Assembly: GCA_016707525.1 (NCBI GenBank)
Contig: JADJHP010000018.1
Location: 1-31,286 of the forward strand
Length of the DNA: 31,286 nucleotides
Direction of reading: 5' to 3'
From: Ignavibacteriota bacterium
GTDB taxonomy: Bacteria; Bacteroidota; Ignavibacteria; UBA10030; UBA6906
The translations under genes were made by a program, and so were the position numbers. Under the pieces are notes generated by a model. It did no database searches, had not been told where the DNA came from, and saw only the letters and a program-made list of their open reading frames with translations. Shown here piece by piece: positions 1 to 7,767 of this stretch (position 1 is its first letter; every line of letters begins with the position of its first letter).

Positions 1-1369
1 CCGCATCCTGCACGATCAGTTCGGCGACGCGCTTCGTGACGCCCATGACGCTCGTGGGGTTCACCGCCTTGTCGCTGGAGATCATGACGAATCGCGCAAC
101 CCCATACTTTTCGGCAAGTGTCACCATCACGCGGGTGCCGAGGATGTTATTGGTGACGGCATCAGCAAGGTTCTGCTCCATGAGCCAGACATGTTTGTGT
201 GCCGCAGCATGGAAGATGATCTGTGGACGGTGGGTCAGAAAAACCTGTTCCATCCGCTCGTGGTCGCGTACATCGGCAACGACCGGGATGACGACCATGC
301 CGGGCACGCGGGTCTGCTCCAGCTCCTTCATCATGTGGAAGATGGAGGTCTCGCCGTGGCCCAGGATGATCAGTTCGGAGGGGCGGAAGCCTTTCAACTG
401 ACGGACGATCTCGCTCCCGATGGACCCGCCCGCGCCGGTGACGAGGACGCGCCTACCCAGGATGGCGGTACTCACGATCGCGTGGTCTGATCCCACGACA
501 TCCCGCCGGAGGAGGTCTTCCAGTTGCACCTCATGGACGGATTCGATCTTTGCTGCGCCGCGGACCAGGTCGAAGAGTCCGGGAGTGATCTTGCTCGGGA
601 TCCCCGCTTCCTTGCATATACGGTCGACACGCCGGATCACCTCTCCCGCTGCCGTGGGCATCGCGATGATGACCTCTTTGATGCCGGTGCGGGACGTGAT
701 CCAGGGGATGTCGTCGATCACTCCGAACACGGGGATGCCGTAGATGACCTTCTCTGCCTTGTTCGGATCGTCGTCAACAAAACCGATGGGGATCATACCC
801 AGGTGGGGATTATCCTGGAGCTCGCGTGCGATCATGACCCCTGCACTTCCGGCGCCGGCGATGAGGACGGGGTGGGACTCCCCGCCATGTCCCTCTTTTC
901 TGTTGATCGCCGAATAGATGATCCGGATGGAGAACCGGATACCGGTGACGTAGAACAGCGTCATGAGCGCGCTCAGGATCGGCAGCGACCGCGGGATCCC
1001 TGGCGGTATCTGTCCGAAGGTATAGAAGATGCCATACGAGACGGCGATCTCGGCGAGGGCAGAGAGCCCGATGGTGCGGGCGACAAGCAGCAGCTCATAG
1101 ACGCTCGTATAGGCCCAGAGCGTGCTGTAGAGTCCGCCGGCGTAGAAGATGAACCACTTGAGGACGATCATGCCGAGTGTATACACCGCGATGGATTCCC
1201 AGAGGGCGGCGAGCCCCTCGAGGGATTCGGTGCGCAGGAGGTACGCGATGGAGGGGATGGCAAGGAGCCCCAGGGTGTCTATGCCGATCAAATAGCGATT
1301 GCGGAGGTGGGTCAGCTTGCGGAGCCGGCCGTGCTTGTTGCCCATCCGTAGAAGGTCATTGGCGGTCAT
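1..1369 (-). CDS. CapD/FlaA1-type nucleotide-sugar 4,6-dehydratase/epimerase, C-terminus beyond window
   Basis: Integral-membrane nucleotide-sugar modifying enzyme of the CapD/FlaA1/WbpM type, expected to act on UDP-sugars for capsule, O-antigen or protein glycans. The 456 visible residues show a hydrophobic N-terminal region with several membrane segments. A first Rossmann-like region follows with the motif LIAGAGSAG and a GIPVFG stretch. The catalytic SDR domain then begins with VLVTGAGGSIGSEIVRQL (NAD-binding glycine motif). Further on are HAAAHKHVWLMEQN and FVMISSDKAVNPTSVMG, the signatures of this family. Members usually have about 600-650 residues, so roughly 150-200 C-terminal residues lie to the left of the window. 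I chose the ATG at 1369; the next Met (1345) has no better ribosome-binding site. It is separated by 341 bp from the upstream minus-strand gene and probably has its own promoter. The family call is secure; substrate and exact reaction cannot be read from the sequence. Confidence 0.93.
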   Translation of the reverse strand, partial: MTANDLLRMGNKHGRLRKLTHLRNRYLIGIDTLGLLAIPSIAYLLRTESLEGLAALWESIAVYTLGMIVLKWFIFYAGGLYSTLWAYTSVYELLLVARTIGLSALAEIAVSYGIFYTFGQIPPGIPRSLPILSALMTLFYVTGIRFSIRIIYSAINRKEGHGGESHPVLIAGAGSAGVMIARELQDNPHLGMIPIGFVDDDPNKAEKVIYGIPVFGVIDDIPWITSRTGIKEVIIAMPTAAGEVIRRVDRICKEAGIPSKITPGLFDLVRGAAKIESVHEVQLEDLLRRDVVGSDHAIVSTAILGRRVLVTGAGGSIGSEIVRQLKGFRPSELIILGHGETSIFHMMKELEQTRVPGMVVIPVVADVRDHERMEQVFLTHRPQIIFHAAAHKHVWLMEQNLADAVTNNILGTRVMVTLAEKYGVARFVMISSDKAVNPTSVMGVTKRVAELIVQDA

Positions 1370-1710
1370 AGACGCTCACCCGTTGCAGGGTACAGTGTGA
1401 GATCGTGAGAGGCATTGGCGCGCCATCTCCGGCGCCAGTGTACGGCCCGGAATCGAGATGGGGAACGCTACGTCGTCGGAGTTATCTCACACGGTGTTGC
1501 CAATAGCATGCCAAGCAAAAGCGGGAAATTCGGCACCAAAAACTGGAAAAACAGGAGATTAGAGGTGGTAGGAAGAACCGGGGGTTCAGTAGGGGGAAAC
1601 TGTTGTATCTATTATAGTGTGGGGGCGTGCCAAAGGGCGTGGTGGGACCCGGCCGCATGCACCGCCCTACAAAGGCATCCGTGATACAGGCGTTAAACAG
1701 GCGCACGTGG
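1370..1710. other. 341-bp intergenic region with a candidate minus-strand -10 box
   Basis: No convincing gene is present; the short open frames have no recognisable protein character. On the minus strand a TATAAT hexamer lies at 1616-1611, about 240 bases before the capD-like start. No good -35 sits 16-18 bases upstream of it, so a promoter here is only a suggestion. The right end (1655-1687) carries a half copy of the GCATGC-centred dispersed repeat that is found in full at 21913-21947. Confidence 0.35.
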
Positions 1711-3573
1711 TCACGGCTTCTTGAACAACTTCTTCACCGCATCTTCCACACCACCCTTCTTCGCCTTCTCCAGCTGCGCCTCCAGCTCCTTCTTCTTCGC
1801 ATCCACCATCGCCACCTTATCGTTCACGATCGCGGTGTACTGCGCCAGCTTCTGTTCGGCCTCGGCCTTCTTCGCGGCATAGAGCTTGTCGAACTCAGCC
1901 CGCTTCTGCGCGATGATGCCGTTGACCTTCGCCCTCAGCTCGTTCTGCAGCTTCGCCAGCTCCGCGCCCAGCACGGCCTTCACCCGGGCGGAGAACTGCT
2001 CGTCCAGGTCGGTGGCAAGCGCCATCTTGAACCCTTCTGCCGAATTCCACAGGCGCAGGTCCACATCGAACCCGCTCACGCCGCCCAGCACTTCACGCGC
2101 CAGCCGTTCGCCTACGTTCTTCGCCGGTGCTGCGTACGCTATGGTCATCGTCCGGAAGTCGAGCCGCGTCTTCGCGTCGAAACTGCTGCCGGGGATCCGC
2201 ACCTCGACCGCGGTGCCGAGCTTCGCGCCGGTGATCGTGGCGGGGAGGAAGTCCTGGCTGCCGATAGCGAACCCGGCCAACGGCACGCCGGTGATGCTCG
2301 CGCGGTATTCATCCAGCGGCTCCGCCTTCCGGCGGTCGAAGAGTGCACCGAGCGTTGCCTTCACGCCTGAACCCCGTGCACCCGTGAGGTCGACGGTGAG
2401 GGGGAGCCCGGTGATGCGCTGGTCGCTGCTGACGTTCAATACCTTGCCGGTGGCGTAGAAGAAGTCGGGGTTCTGCTTCGCATCCTCGCCGCCCGAGATC
2501 GCGATGTTCTTGATCCAGAACTTCGGGTAGTGGCGGTCGACGGCGAAGTGGATGTCCTGCCCCTTCATCCGCGGCGGGCTCACTTCCTTCGGCTGGGAGT
2601 CCTGGTAGTTCTTGATCTTCTCCCGCGCCATGTCCACGTACCCGAGGTACGTCTTGACGTCCCGTACCATCTGCTTGCCCACGAGCGCTTCGGCGATGCC
2701 GATGGCGTTGATGTCGGGCAGGCGGGCCAGGCTCAGCACGCGCTGGTAGTCGGCCTTGGCGATGTCGTCGATCTCGCCCACCGCCGTGGAGATCTGCTTG
2801 ATCTCGCCGGTGATGGCGTCACGCCGGGTGTTGTACGTGGTGACGATCTCGTTGAGGCCCTTGCGGGTGTTGTCCACGGTCTGGATGGCAGAGAGGATCG
2901 TGGGGACGTCCTTGAGCTTGTTGACGTCGATGGACCGGATGCTGGAGTCCATGACCGCCAGCCGCTGCTTGGTCTGGTCCACATCCGCGAGCGTCGATTG
3001 CCACTGCGCCGTGGCCGTTGCCGCACGCGCCTTCAGCGTGTCGATGTGCTTGAGGCTCTTGAGGTCCACGACCTTCAGGATGCTGTCGATGTTGACGCCG
3101 TTGCGCAGCATGGCGGGATCGAAGATCGGGGTCTTCTCGACGCTCCGGTTGAGCACATCCTCGGCCAGCGCGGAGAACGAGCGGCTGTCGGATGCGGCTT
3201 CATTCTTCGGCCTGCCACCCGGCAGTGTGCCGTTCGTGGTGCGCTTGGTGCCGATGATGAGGTCCTTGACCTCCATGGTATTGATGATGTACTTGCCCCG
3301 CAGGAGCTGGCCGGCGTCCATGGTGAACGCCACGCGGCGGGTTTCGAAGATGTTCTTCCACGGGTCGTCGGGGTTGGCGACCTGCATCCGCTCGAACTTC
3401 ACGCCGAGAGGGAAGAGGGAGAGCGACAGGTCGTCGATCTCGACCTTTGCGCCGACCATCGATTCGCCGGCGGTTTCGAGTCCGGCTTCCACCCAGCCGT
3501 CGATGAAGATGTAGACAACGATCCCGAGGATGATCGCGGGAATGAGGACGTAGAGGATGAATTTCTTTCTCAT
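1711..3573 (-). CDS. TIGR03545 family protein (AsmA-like, membrane-anchored)
   Basis: 620-residue protein with one N-terminal membrane segment (about residues 5-25, YVLIPAIILGIVVYIFIDGW), then an exported body. The start of the mature part (VEIDDLSLSLFPLGVKFERM) looks like the AsmA-type layout, in which a short N-anchor is followed by beta-rich repeats describing levels of a bridging or insertion protein. A central helical region (about 190-330) and a Lys/Ala/Glu-rich coiled coil at the C-terminus (about 535-615) frame a beta-rich segment. It matches what I know of TIGR03545, a conserved family of unknown function normally found beside TIGR03546. Here the partner lies immediately upstream with only three bases between its stop and this ATG, so the two are translationally coupled. 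A GGGGGG-type Shine-Dalgarno is embedded in the end of the upstream gene. The function is unproven; a role in the envelope is inferred from topology. Confidence 0.8.
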   Translation of the reverse strand: MRKKFILYVLIPAIILGIVVYIFIDGWVEAGLETAGESMVGAKVEIDDLSLSLFPLGVKFERMQVANPDDPWKNIFETRRVAFTMDAGQLLRGKYIINTMEVKDLIIGTKRTTNGTLPGGRPKNEAASDSRSFSALAEDVLNRSVEKTPIFDPAMLRNGVNIDSILKVVDLKSLKHIDTLKARAATATAQWQSTLADVDQTKQRLAVMDSSIRSIDVNKLKDVPTILSAIQTVDNTRKGLNEIVTTYNTRRDAITGEIKQISTAVGEIDDIAKADYQRVLSLARLPDINAIGIAEALVGKQMVRDVKTYLGYVDMAREKIKNYQDSQPKEVSPPRMKGQDIHFAVDRHYPKFWIKNIAISGGEDAKQNPDFFYATGKVLNVSSDQRITGLPLTVDLTGARGSGVKATLGALFDRRKAEPLDEYRASITGVPLAGFAIGSQDFLPATITGAKLGTAVEVRIPGSSFDAKTRLDFRTMTIAYAAPAKNVGERLAREVLGGVSGFDVDLRLWNSAEGFKMALATDLDEQFSARVKAVLGAELAKLQNELRAKVNGIIAQKRAEFDKLYAAKKAEAEQKLAQYTAIVNDKVAMVDAKKKELEAQLEKAKKGGVEDAVKKLFKKP

Positions 3574-3576
3574 GGC

Positions 3577-4101
3577 TCAGCCCCCCAGGTCGCGAAGTTT
3601 CTCGTACCACTGCACCAGGGTGCTCCGTTTGATCACCTGGTAGATCTTCCACTTCTCCACCTTCGAGCCGACGCGGGCGCGGTACGCCACGACGAACTTC
3701 TTCATCCCGTAGTACACAGGAAGGAAGAGGATGAGGGCGCTGATGAAGCTTCCCATCACGACCGTATTATTGAAGCGGGTGAGGGGGGCGACGGGCGCGT
3801 TGTAGAGTGTCGTCCAGAAGGACGTCAGCGCATCGATGTTCGTGAGGATCTGGTAGCCGACCCAATGGAATGCGGGATCGAGCAGGAACGCGAACAGGCT
3901 GAAGACCGTGAGTGCGACGAGTGCCGCGGAGAGGTTGACGTCCAGGATCAGGATCACGAACCAGACCAGGATGCCCTGCAGGGTGAGGTTGGGCGAGAGG
4001 CCGAGGATGGAGCCGAGCGCAAAGCCGCCCGCCACCTGCGCCGGTGTCTGCCCTTCCCGCAGGATCTTGATGAAATCGCGTATGAGTTTGAGCCAGAACA
4101 T
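3577..4101 (-). CDS. TIGR03546 family (DUF2062-like) integral membrane protein
   Basis: 174-residue membrane protein. The N-terminus (FWLKLIRDFIKILREGQTP) is amphipathic and is followed by GFALGSILGLSPNLTLQGIL, the conserved start typical of TIGR03546/DUF2062-like proteins. At least three further hydrophobic segments follow (about residues 42-62, 66-85 and 115-133), and the C-terminal tail is basic. The length is normal for the family. It is the upstream member of the two-gene unit with the TIGR03545 gene, three bases apart, which fits the known genomic pairing of the two families. No catalytic motif is visible. It probably forms a membrane partner of the TIGR03545 protein; that partnership is inferred from gene order alone. 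Confidence 0.8.
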   Translation of the reverse strand: MFWLKLIRDFIKILREGQTPAQVAGGFALGSILGLSPNLTLQGILVWFVILILDVNLSAALVALTVFSLFAFLLDPAFHWVGYQILTNIDALTSFWTTLYNAPVAPLTRFNNTVVMGSFISALILFLPVYYGMKKFVVAYRARVGSKVEKWKIYQVIKRSTLVQWYEKLRDLGG

Positions 4102-4127
4102 TTGTCATTCTCCCTTAATGATTTCAC

Positions 4128-4169
4128 ATAAGAATTAAGAACTAAGAATTCTTAGTTCTTAATTCTTAT
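4128..4169. repeat. 42-bp perfect palindrome (copy 1)
   Basis: Every base from 4128 to 4169 pairs with its mirror position around the central GAATTC, so the transcript could fold as a long AU-rich hairpin. It lies between the 3' end of the gamma-glutamyltransferase gene and the start of the TIGR03546 gene. A 32-base stretch (4129-4160) recurs exactly at 25794-25825. It may act as a bidirectional transcript-end structure, but there is no U-tract typical of an intrinsic terminator. Confidence 0.9.
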
Positions 4170-4178
4170 TGCCACTCG

Positions 4179-5931
4179 CTAGTAGCCGACAGCTGCGCCG
4201 CCCGTACGAGGATCGGCACTGCCGCGCCAGACGCCGTTCGCACGGAGGATCGATGGCGAGATGGCGAGGTGATGGATGCCCTTCGTTGTGTGCCCCATGC
4301 TGCGGAGAGCGGCGATGCGGTCGTCCGCGAACCCGTTGTTCTCCAGCAGGATCGTATCCGGCAGATGCTGATGATGGAACCGCGGCGCCACGACCGCCGG
4401 GGTGATGTCCATGCCGTGGTCCACAACGTTCGTGATCACCTGGAACACCGCCGTGATGATGCGCGGCCCGCCCGAGGCGCCGGTGATGAGCAGCGGTTCG
4501 CCTGCGGGGTCGAGGACGATCGTTGGACTCATCGACGACAGGATGCGCTTACCCGGTGCGATGGCGTTCGCCTCTCCCTGCACGAGTCCGAAGACATTGG
4601 GGCTCCCGGGCTTCGATGCGAAATCATCCATCTCATTATTAAGGAGGAACCCGGCACCCGTGACTGTAACAGCGGATCCGAAGCCGAGGTTCACAGTGGT
4701 GGTTACGGACACCATATTCCCCGCGCCATCGGCCACGGAGTAGTGCGTGGTGTGCATGCTTTCGATCGCGGGTCCGGCAGGGCCGTAGCTGACGGCACTG
4801 GAGGGCGTTGCCCTGGCCGGATCGATCGTGGATCCGCGGAGGTCGGCGTACTCCTGCGACATCAGCCGGACCGCGGGGATGCGGACGAAATCGGGGTCGC
4901 CGAACCAGTGGTTCCTGTCGGCGAATGCCCGCCGCATCGCTTCGACGGTCAGATGGATCCCTTCGGGCGAATGCCAGCCGAGTCCGCGCATGTCGTACCG
5001 CTCGAGCATGTGCGCCATCAGCGCGATGGTGGTGCCGCCGGATGACGGCGGCGGCATGGAGATGATGGTGTGCTTCCGGTATGCGGTGGTGACCGGCGTG
5101 CGCCACACGGCGGTGTACTGCTTGAGGTCTTCGTGCGTGATGATGCCGTTGCCGCGCTGCATCTCCGCAACGATCAGGTCGGCGGTCGTGCCTTCGTAGA
5201 ATCCGCGCGGGCCTTGGGTGGCGATGCGCTGGAGGGATGCGGCAAGGTCCGGGTTGATCCAGCGCGTGCCGATGCGGAGCGGAGCGCCGTCGGGCAGGAA
5301 GAGCGCGGCGGATGCGGGGAACTTCGCCAACCGCGAGGAGTCGTCGCGGACGTTGTCCGAGAGGTCCTTCGTGACGATGAAGCCGTCGGCTGCGAGGCGT
5401 ATCGCGGGTTCGACGACCGCGTGCCAGGGGAGTTTGCCGAAGCGCTTGTGCGCTTCATACATGCCGGCAACGCTGCCCGGCACGCCCGCTGCGAGGTGTC
5501 CGTTGATGGACTTGTCGGTCTGGTTCCCCTGCGCGTCGAGGTACATGTCGCGTGACGCGGCCATGGGAGCCTTCTCGCGGAAGTCGAGTGCTGCGCTGGT
5601 GCCATCGGCCATGCGCACGACCATGAATCCGCCGCCGCCGATGTTGCCGGCTTCAGGCAGCACCACGGCGAGGGCGAAGGCGGTGGCGACCGCAGCATCC
5701 ACGGCGTTGCCGCCCTGGCGCATGATCTGCACGCCGGCTTCGGAGGCAAGAGGCTGGTCGCTTGCGACCATGCCGTTGGTGCCGGTGACGGGCGGCGGGA
5801 CGCGGGCGAATTCCCAGGTTGAAGGGATGGCGGGGCTGGTGGCGGCGTCGCGGTGCGCGTGCGGCGCGCGCGGCGCCGCCAGCGAGCGCCAGCGCGATCA
5901 GTATGATGGCGGGTATTAGGCCGTTGTTCAT
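4179..5931 (-). CDS. ggt: Gamma-glutamyltransferase (glutathione hydrolase), signal peptide out of frame
   Basis: Secreted or periplasmic Ntn-hydrolase that cleaves or transfers the gamma-glutamyl group of glutathione and related peptides. The continuous body (about 530 residues from the internal ATG at 5771) holds all family landmarks. These are MVASDQPLASEAGVQIMRQG and GGNAVDAAVATAFALAVVLP near the N-terminus, GNIGGGGFMVV, the autocleavage site TTHYSVADGAGN (catalytic Thr about residue 341 of the body), LLNNEMDDF, and GKRILSSMSPTIV with TGASGGPRI. The frame stays open upstream of the Met (ending EFARVPPPVTGTNG) but has no ATG there. Instead an ATG at 5931 starts a convincing signal peptide (MNNGLIPAIILIALALAGG) in a different frame. 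One base too many, or two too few, lies in the GC-rich stretch between about 5835 and 5890. It is either a real frameshift or a base-calling error. The feature is drawn from the signal-peptide ATG and assumes the shift is corrected. Confidence 0.9.
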
Positions 5932-5950
5932 TTTCTCTGCTCGTTGTTGT

Positions 5951-6068
5951 GGGCCCGCGGGCAGGTGCCCGCTCCGTTTCTCCAAATTCTTCGATCAGCG
6001 GCATACAACACGATTACTGTCAGGCGTCCACGGAGTGGAGAAACGCTCAGGAGCATCCCCGTGGTCCC
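5951..6068. repeat. MITE-like repeat, copy A (degenerate ends)
   Basis: About 118 bp, same orientation as copy B at 7151-7272. The copies share an identical 30-base block (5967-5996 here) and an identical 20-base block (6026-6045). Within the element CGTTTCTCCA (5975-5984) is answered by the inverted TGGAGAAACG (6036-6045). The outer ends are only imperfectly inverted (GGGCCCGCGGGCA against GGGACCACGGGGA read from the other strand). It ends three bases before the stop codon of the beta-propeller gene and lies upstream of ggt, so it may sit within the ggt promoter region. No open reading frame fits inside it. Confidence 0.85.
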
Positions 6069-6070
6069 TG

Positions 6071-7132
6071 TCACCAGATCCTTTTTGGCAACCTCGACTC
6101 TATCGCCTCCAGCGGTGCTGTCGCCAACGCGATCTCGCGGCGCTCGTCGTCCGCCACGGATGCATAAAAGTGATGGTACGTTCCGTTGTGAAGGACCACG
6201 AACGGCTTTGCAGCATGGACGGCATCGAACGAGCCCGGAGGGCCGATGCGGAGTATGGGGTTCTGCGGCACGGTGCGCCACCCGAGCGGGAATTCCTCGG
6301 GGGTCGTCCACGCGATCCCGTCCTGCGCATTCTTCCGGTCCCAGCTGTAGTATGCCATGAACCAGCGTCCGCCGGTGAAGAACACGCTCGGGTCGCCGGT
6401 CCGCCCCGATGCATCCCATGCCCCCGGCTTCATGCTGCCAACGAGGAGCGGCGATTCCGCATCGCGGACATCCCAGTGGAGCAGATCGGTGGAGACGGCG
6501 TAGCCGATGTATTCTTCTTCATGTCCCTTCACGACGCCGGAGGCGTTGAAGAAGAGATAGTAGGTGCTGTCGTGCCTGATGACGTTGGGATGCCAGATGG
6601 CGTCTTTCCTCCAGCCGGTGCCGGAAGGGGAGATGATGGGGTTGCCTTCATAGCGCTTCCACGTGACGAGGTCGGTGGACGTGGCAACGTTCATCGCCTT
6701 CGTCCCTTTTTCGTAGCCTTTCCTTGTGGTGCCGAAGTAGAAGAGGAAGTACTTTCCCTGCGCTTCGATGACGAACGGGCCGGGAGTGCCTGCTTCATCG
6801 GACGAGCCCGGGATGCCGCTCGGGCCGAAGATCGGGTTGCGCGGGTCTTTCTCCCAGTGGAGAAGGTCGTCGGACCATGCGAGTCCGACCTGCGGCTTTG
6901 CCACGGCCTTGTAGCCGCGGATGTCCTCGCGCACGCGGGCGTAGCCGGTGTAGACCATGGCGAAGCGCTGTGCCTGGGTGTCGAACCAGATGACGGGAGA
7001 TTCGACCATGCCGGCGTCCCAGGCGCCTTTCGGGCCGAGCGGGAGGATCACGCCGCGCTTCTCAAGCGTCAGTTCCTGTGCGGCATTGCAGGCCTCAGGA
7101 TGGTTGCTATGAGGAGGTATGCCGATTTTCAT
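6071..7132 (-). CDS. Five-bladed beta-propeller glycosidase-like protein
   Basis: 353-residue protein with the repeated blade signature of GH43/GH32/GH117/GH130-type five-bladed propellers. Examples are AWSDDLLHWEKDPRNPIF, ATSTDLVTWKRYEGNPII, AVSTDLLHWDVRDAESPLL and a final ITWTTPEE-like blade ending PQNPILRIG. Candidate acidic active-site residues are in KGAWDAGMVESPVIW (about residues 35-50), AGTPGPFVIEAQGKY and SGRTGDPSVFF. The exact CAZy family cannot be fixed by eye. There is no signal peptide from the ATG at 7132, and an in-frame TAA lies nine bases upstream, so the protein is probably cytoplasmic. The ribosome-binding site is weak. The gene lies between two copies of a MITE-like repeat in the same orientation, which suggests that the interval could have been moved or rearranged as a unit. 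A role in breakdown of a plant or microbial oligosaccharide is inference. Confidence 0.75.
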   Translation of the reverse strand: MKIGIPPHSNHPEACNAAQELTLEKRGVILPLGPKGAWDAGMVESPVIWFDTQAQRFAMVYTGYARVREDIRGYKAVAKPQVGLAWSDDLLHWEKDPRNPIFGPSGIPGSSDEAGTPGPFVIEAQGKYFLFYFGTTRKGYEKGTKAMNVATSTDLVTWKRYEGNPIISPSGTGWRKDAIWHPNVIRHDSTYYLFFNASGVVKGHEEEYIGYAVSTDLLHWDVRDAESPLLVGSMKPGAWDASGRTGDPSVFFTGGRWFMAYYSWDRKNAQDGIAWTTPEEFPLGWRTVPQNPILRIGPPGSFDAVHAAKPFVVLHNGTYHHFYASVADDERREIALATAPLEAIESRLPKRIW

Positions 7133-7150
7133 TACGGTGTTTTATGATTT

Positions 7151-7272
7151 CGGGCCCGGGGGCAGGCGCCCGCTCCGTTTCTCCAAATTCTTCGATCGGC
7201 GGTATGGGATACGATTCCCCTGCGGTGTCCACGGAGTGGAGAAACGTCGCGGACCCCATGCCCCCGGGCCCG
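7151..7272. repeat. MITE-like repeat, copy B (14-bp perfect terminal inverted repeats)
   Basis: A 122-bp element bounded by the 14-base perfect inverted repeat CGGGCCCGGGGGCA (7151-7164) and TGCCCCCGGGCCCG (7259-7272). The interior is similar to copy A, with the 30-base block at 7168-7197 and the 20-base block at 7227-7246. It lies in the 335-bp divergent region between the propeller gene (minus) and the STAS gene (plus), so it could affect both promoters. No target-site duplication is obvious. The remaining 195 bp to the STAS start hold no gene and no clear promoter that I can identify. Confidence 0.88.
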
Positions 7273-7467
7273 TCCACCCTCCTTCAGACTGAATCAAGAT
7301 AGTTTTTAGCCCCCGCAATCGCAACCCACGGATTTCCACGGTGGATTCCCACCACGGCATGGTGCGTGGCGGCCTGAACGAGCAGGCATGCCCCTGAAAC
7401 GCGACAAAAGGGCGAAGCGCGGCGTGGCACGGGGTTGCATTGATGGTGGCAACAGAAGCACGAGGCG

Positions 7468-7767
7468 ATGATGATACACATTACGAAGACCAGTGAAGGG
7501 TGCACGACGCTGCACCTCCGGCTCGAAGGGATGCTGGATGATGCACACGCCGGTGCCCTCCGGGACGTGATAGAAGAAGCAAAGGCGGGAAAGATCTTGT
7601 CCTTCGTCCTGGACTGCGCAGGGATGACCGGCGCGGATGGGACGGGGCTCGATCTCCTGCGCTCGTTGAAAGAGGGTGGCGCGACGTTCCACGACCCGCC
7701 GGTGGCGATCGCCTGGCACCTCGGACTTCTGCACACGACACGATCAGGGAATACACAACCATCATGA
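7468..7767 (+). CDS. STAS-domain protein (SpoIIAA-like)
   Basis: 99-residue single-domain protein with the fold pattern of anti-sigma-factor antagonists: a beta strand (CTTLHLRLEGMLDDA), helix, strand ILSFVLDCAGMTGADG, then TGLDLLRSLKEGG. The usual phosphorylation loop DSSGL reads DGTGL here. The first Ser is Gly and a Thr takes the place of the second, so regulation by a SpoIIAB-type kinase is uncertain. A GAGG motif at 7462-7465 lies 2 bases before the ATG at 7468 and 5 before the ATG at 7471; the second may be the true start. The stop overlaps the ATG of the tolC gene (ATGA), so it is the first gene of the export operon. Stand-alone STAS domains can also regulate transporters; its partner here is unknown. 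Confidence 0.75.
   Translation: MMIHITKTSEGCTTLHLRLEGMLDDAHAGALRDVIEEAKAGKILSFVLDCAGMTGADGTGLDLLRSLKEGGATFHDPPVAIAWHLGLLHTTRSGNTQPS

Noticed and set aside
1415..1706. Short open frames before the capD-like gene
   Set aside because: Cysteine/arginine-rich and without start signals; they overlap a dispersed repeat.
2530..4131. 533-codon plus-strand open frame opposite the TIGR03545/TIGR03546 genes
   Set aside because: Antisense shadow with low-complexity composition; the minus-strand proteins are conserved families.
4128..4169. Palindrome as an intrinsic terminator
   Set aside because: There is no U-tract after either arm beyond the symmetric AT-rich sequence, so it is recorded as a repeat and not as a terminator.
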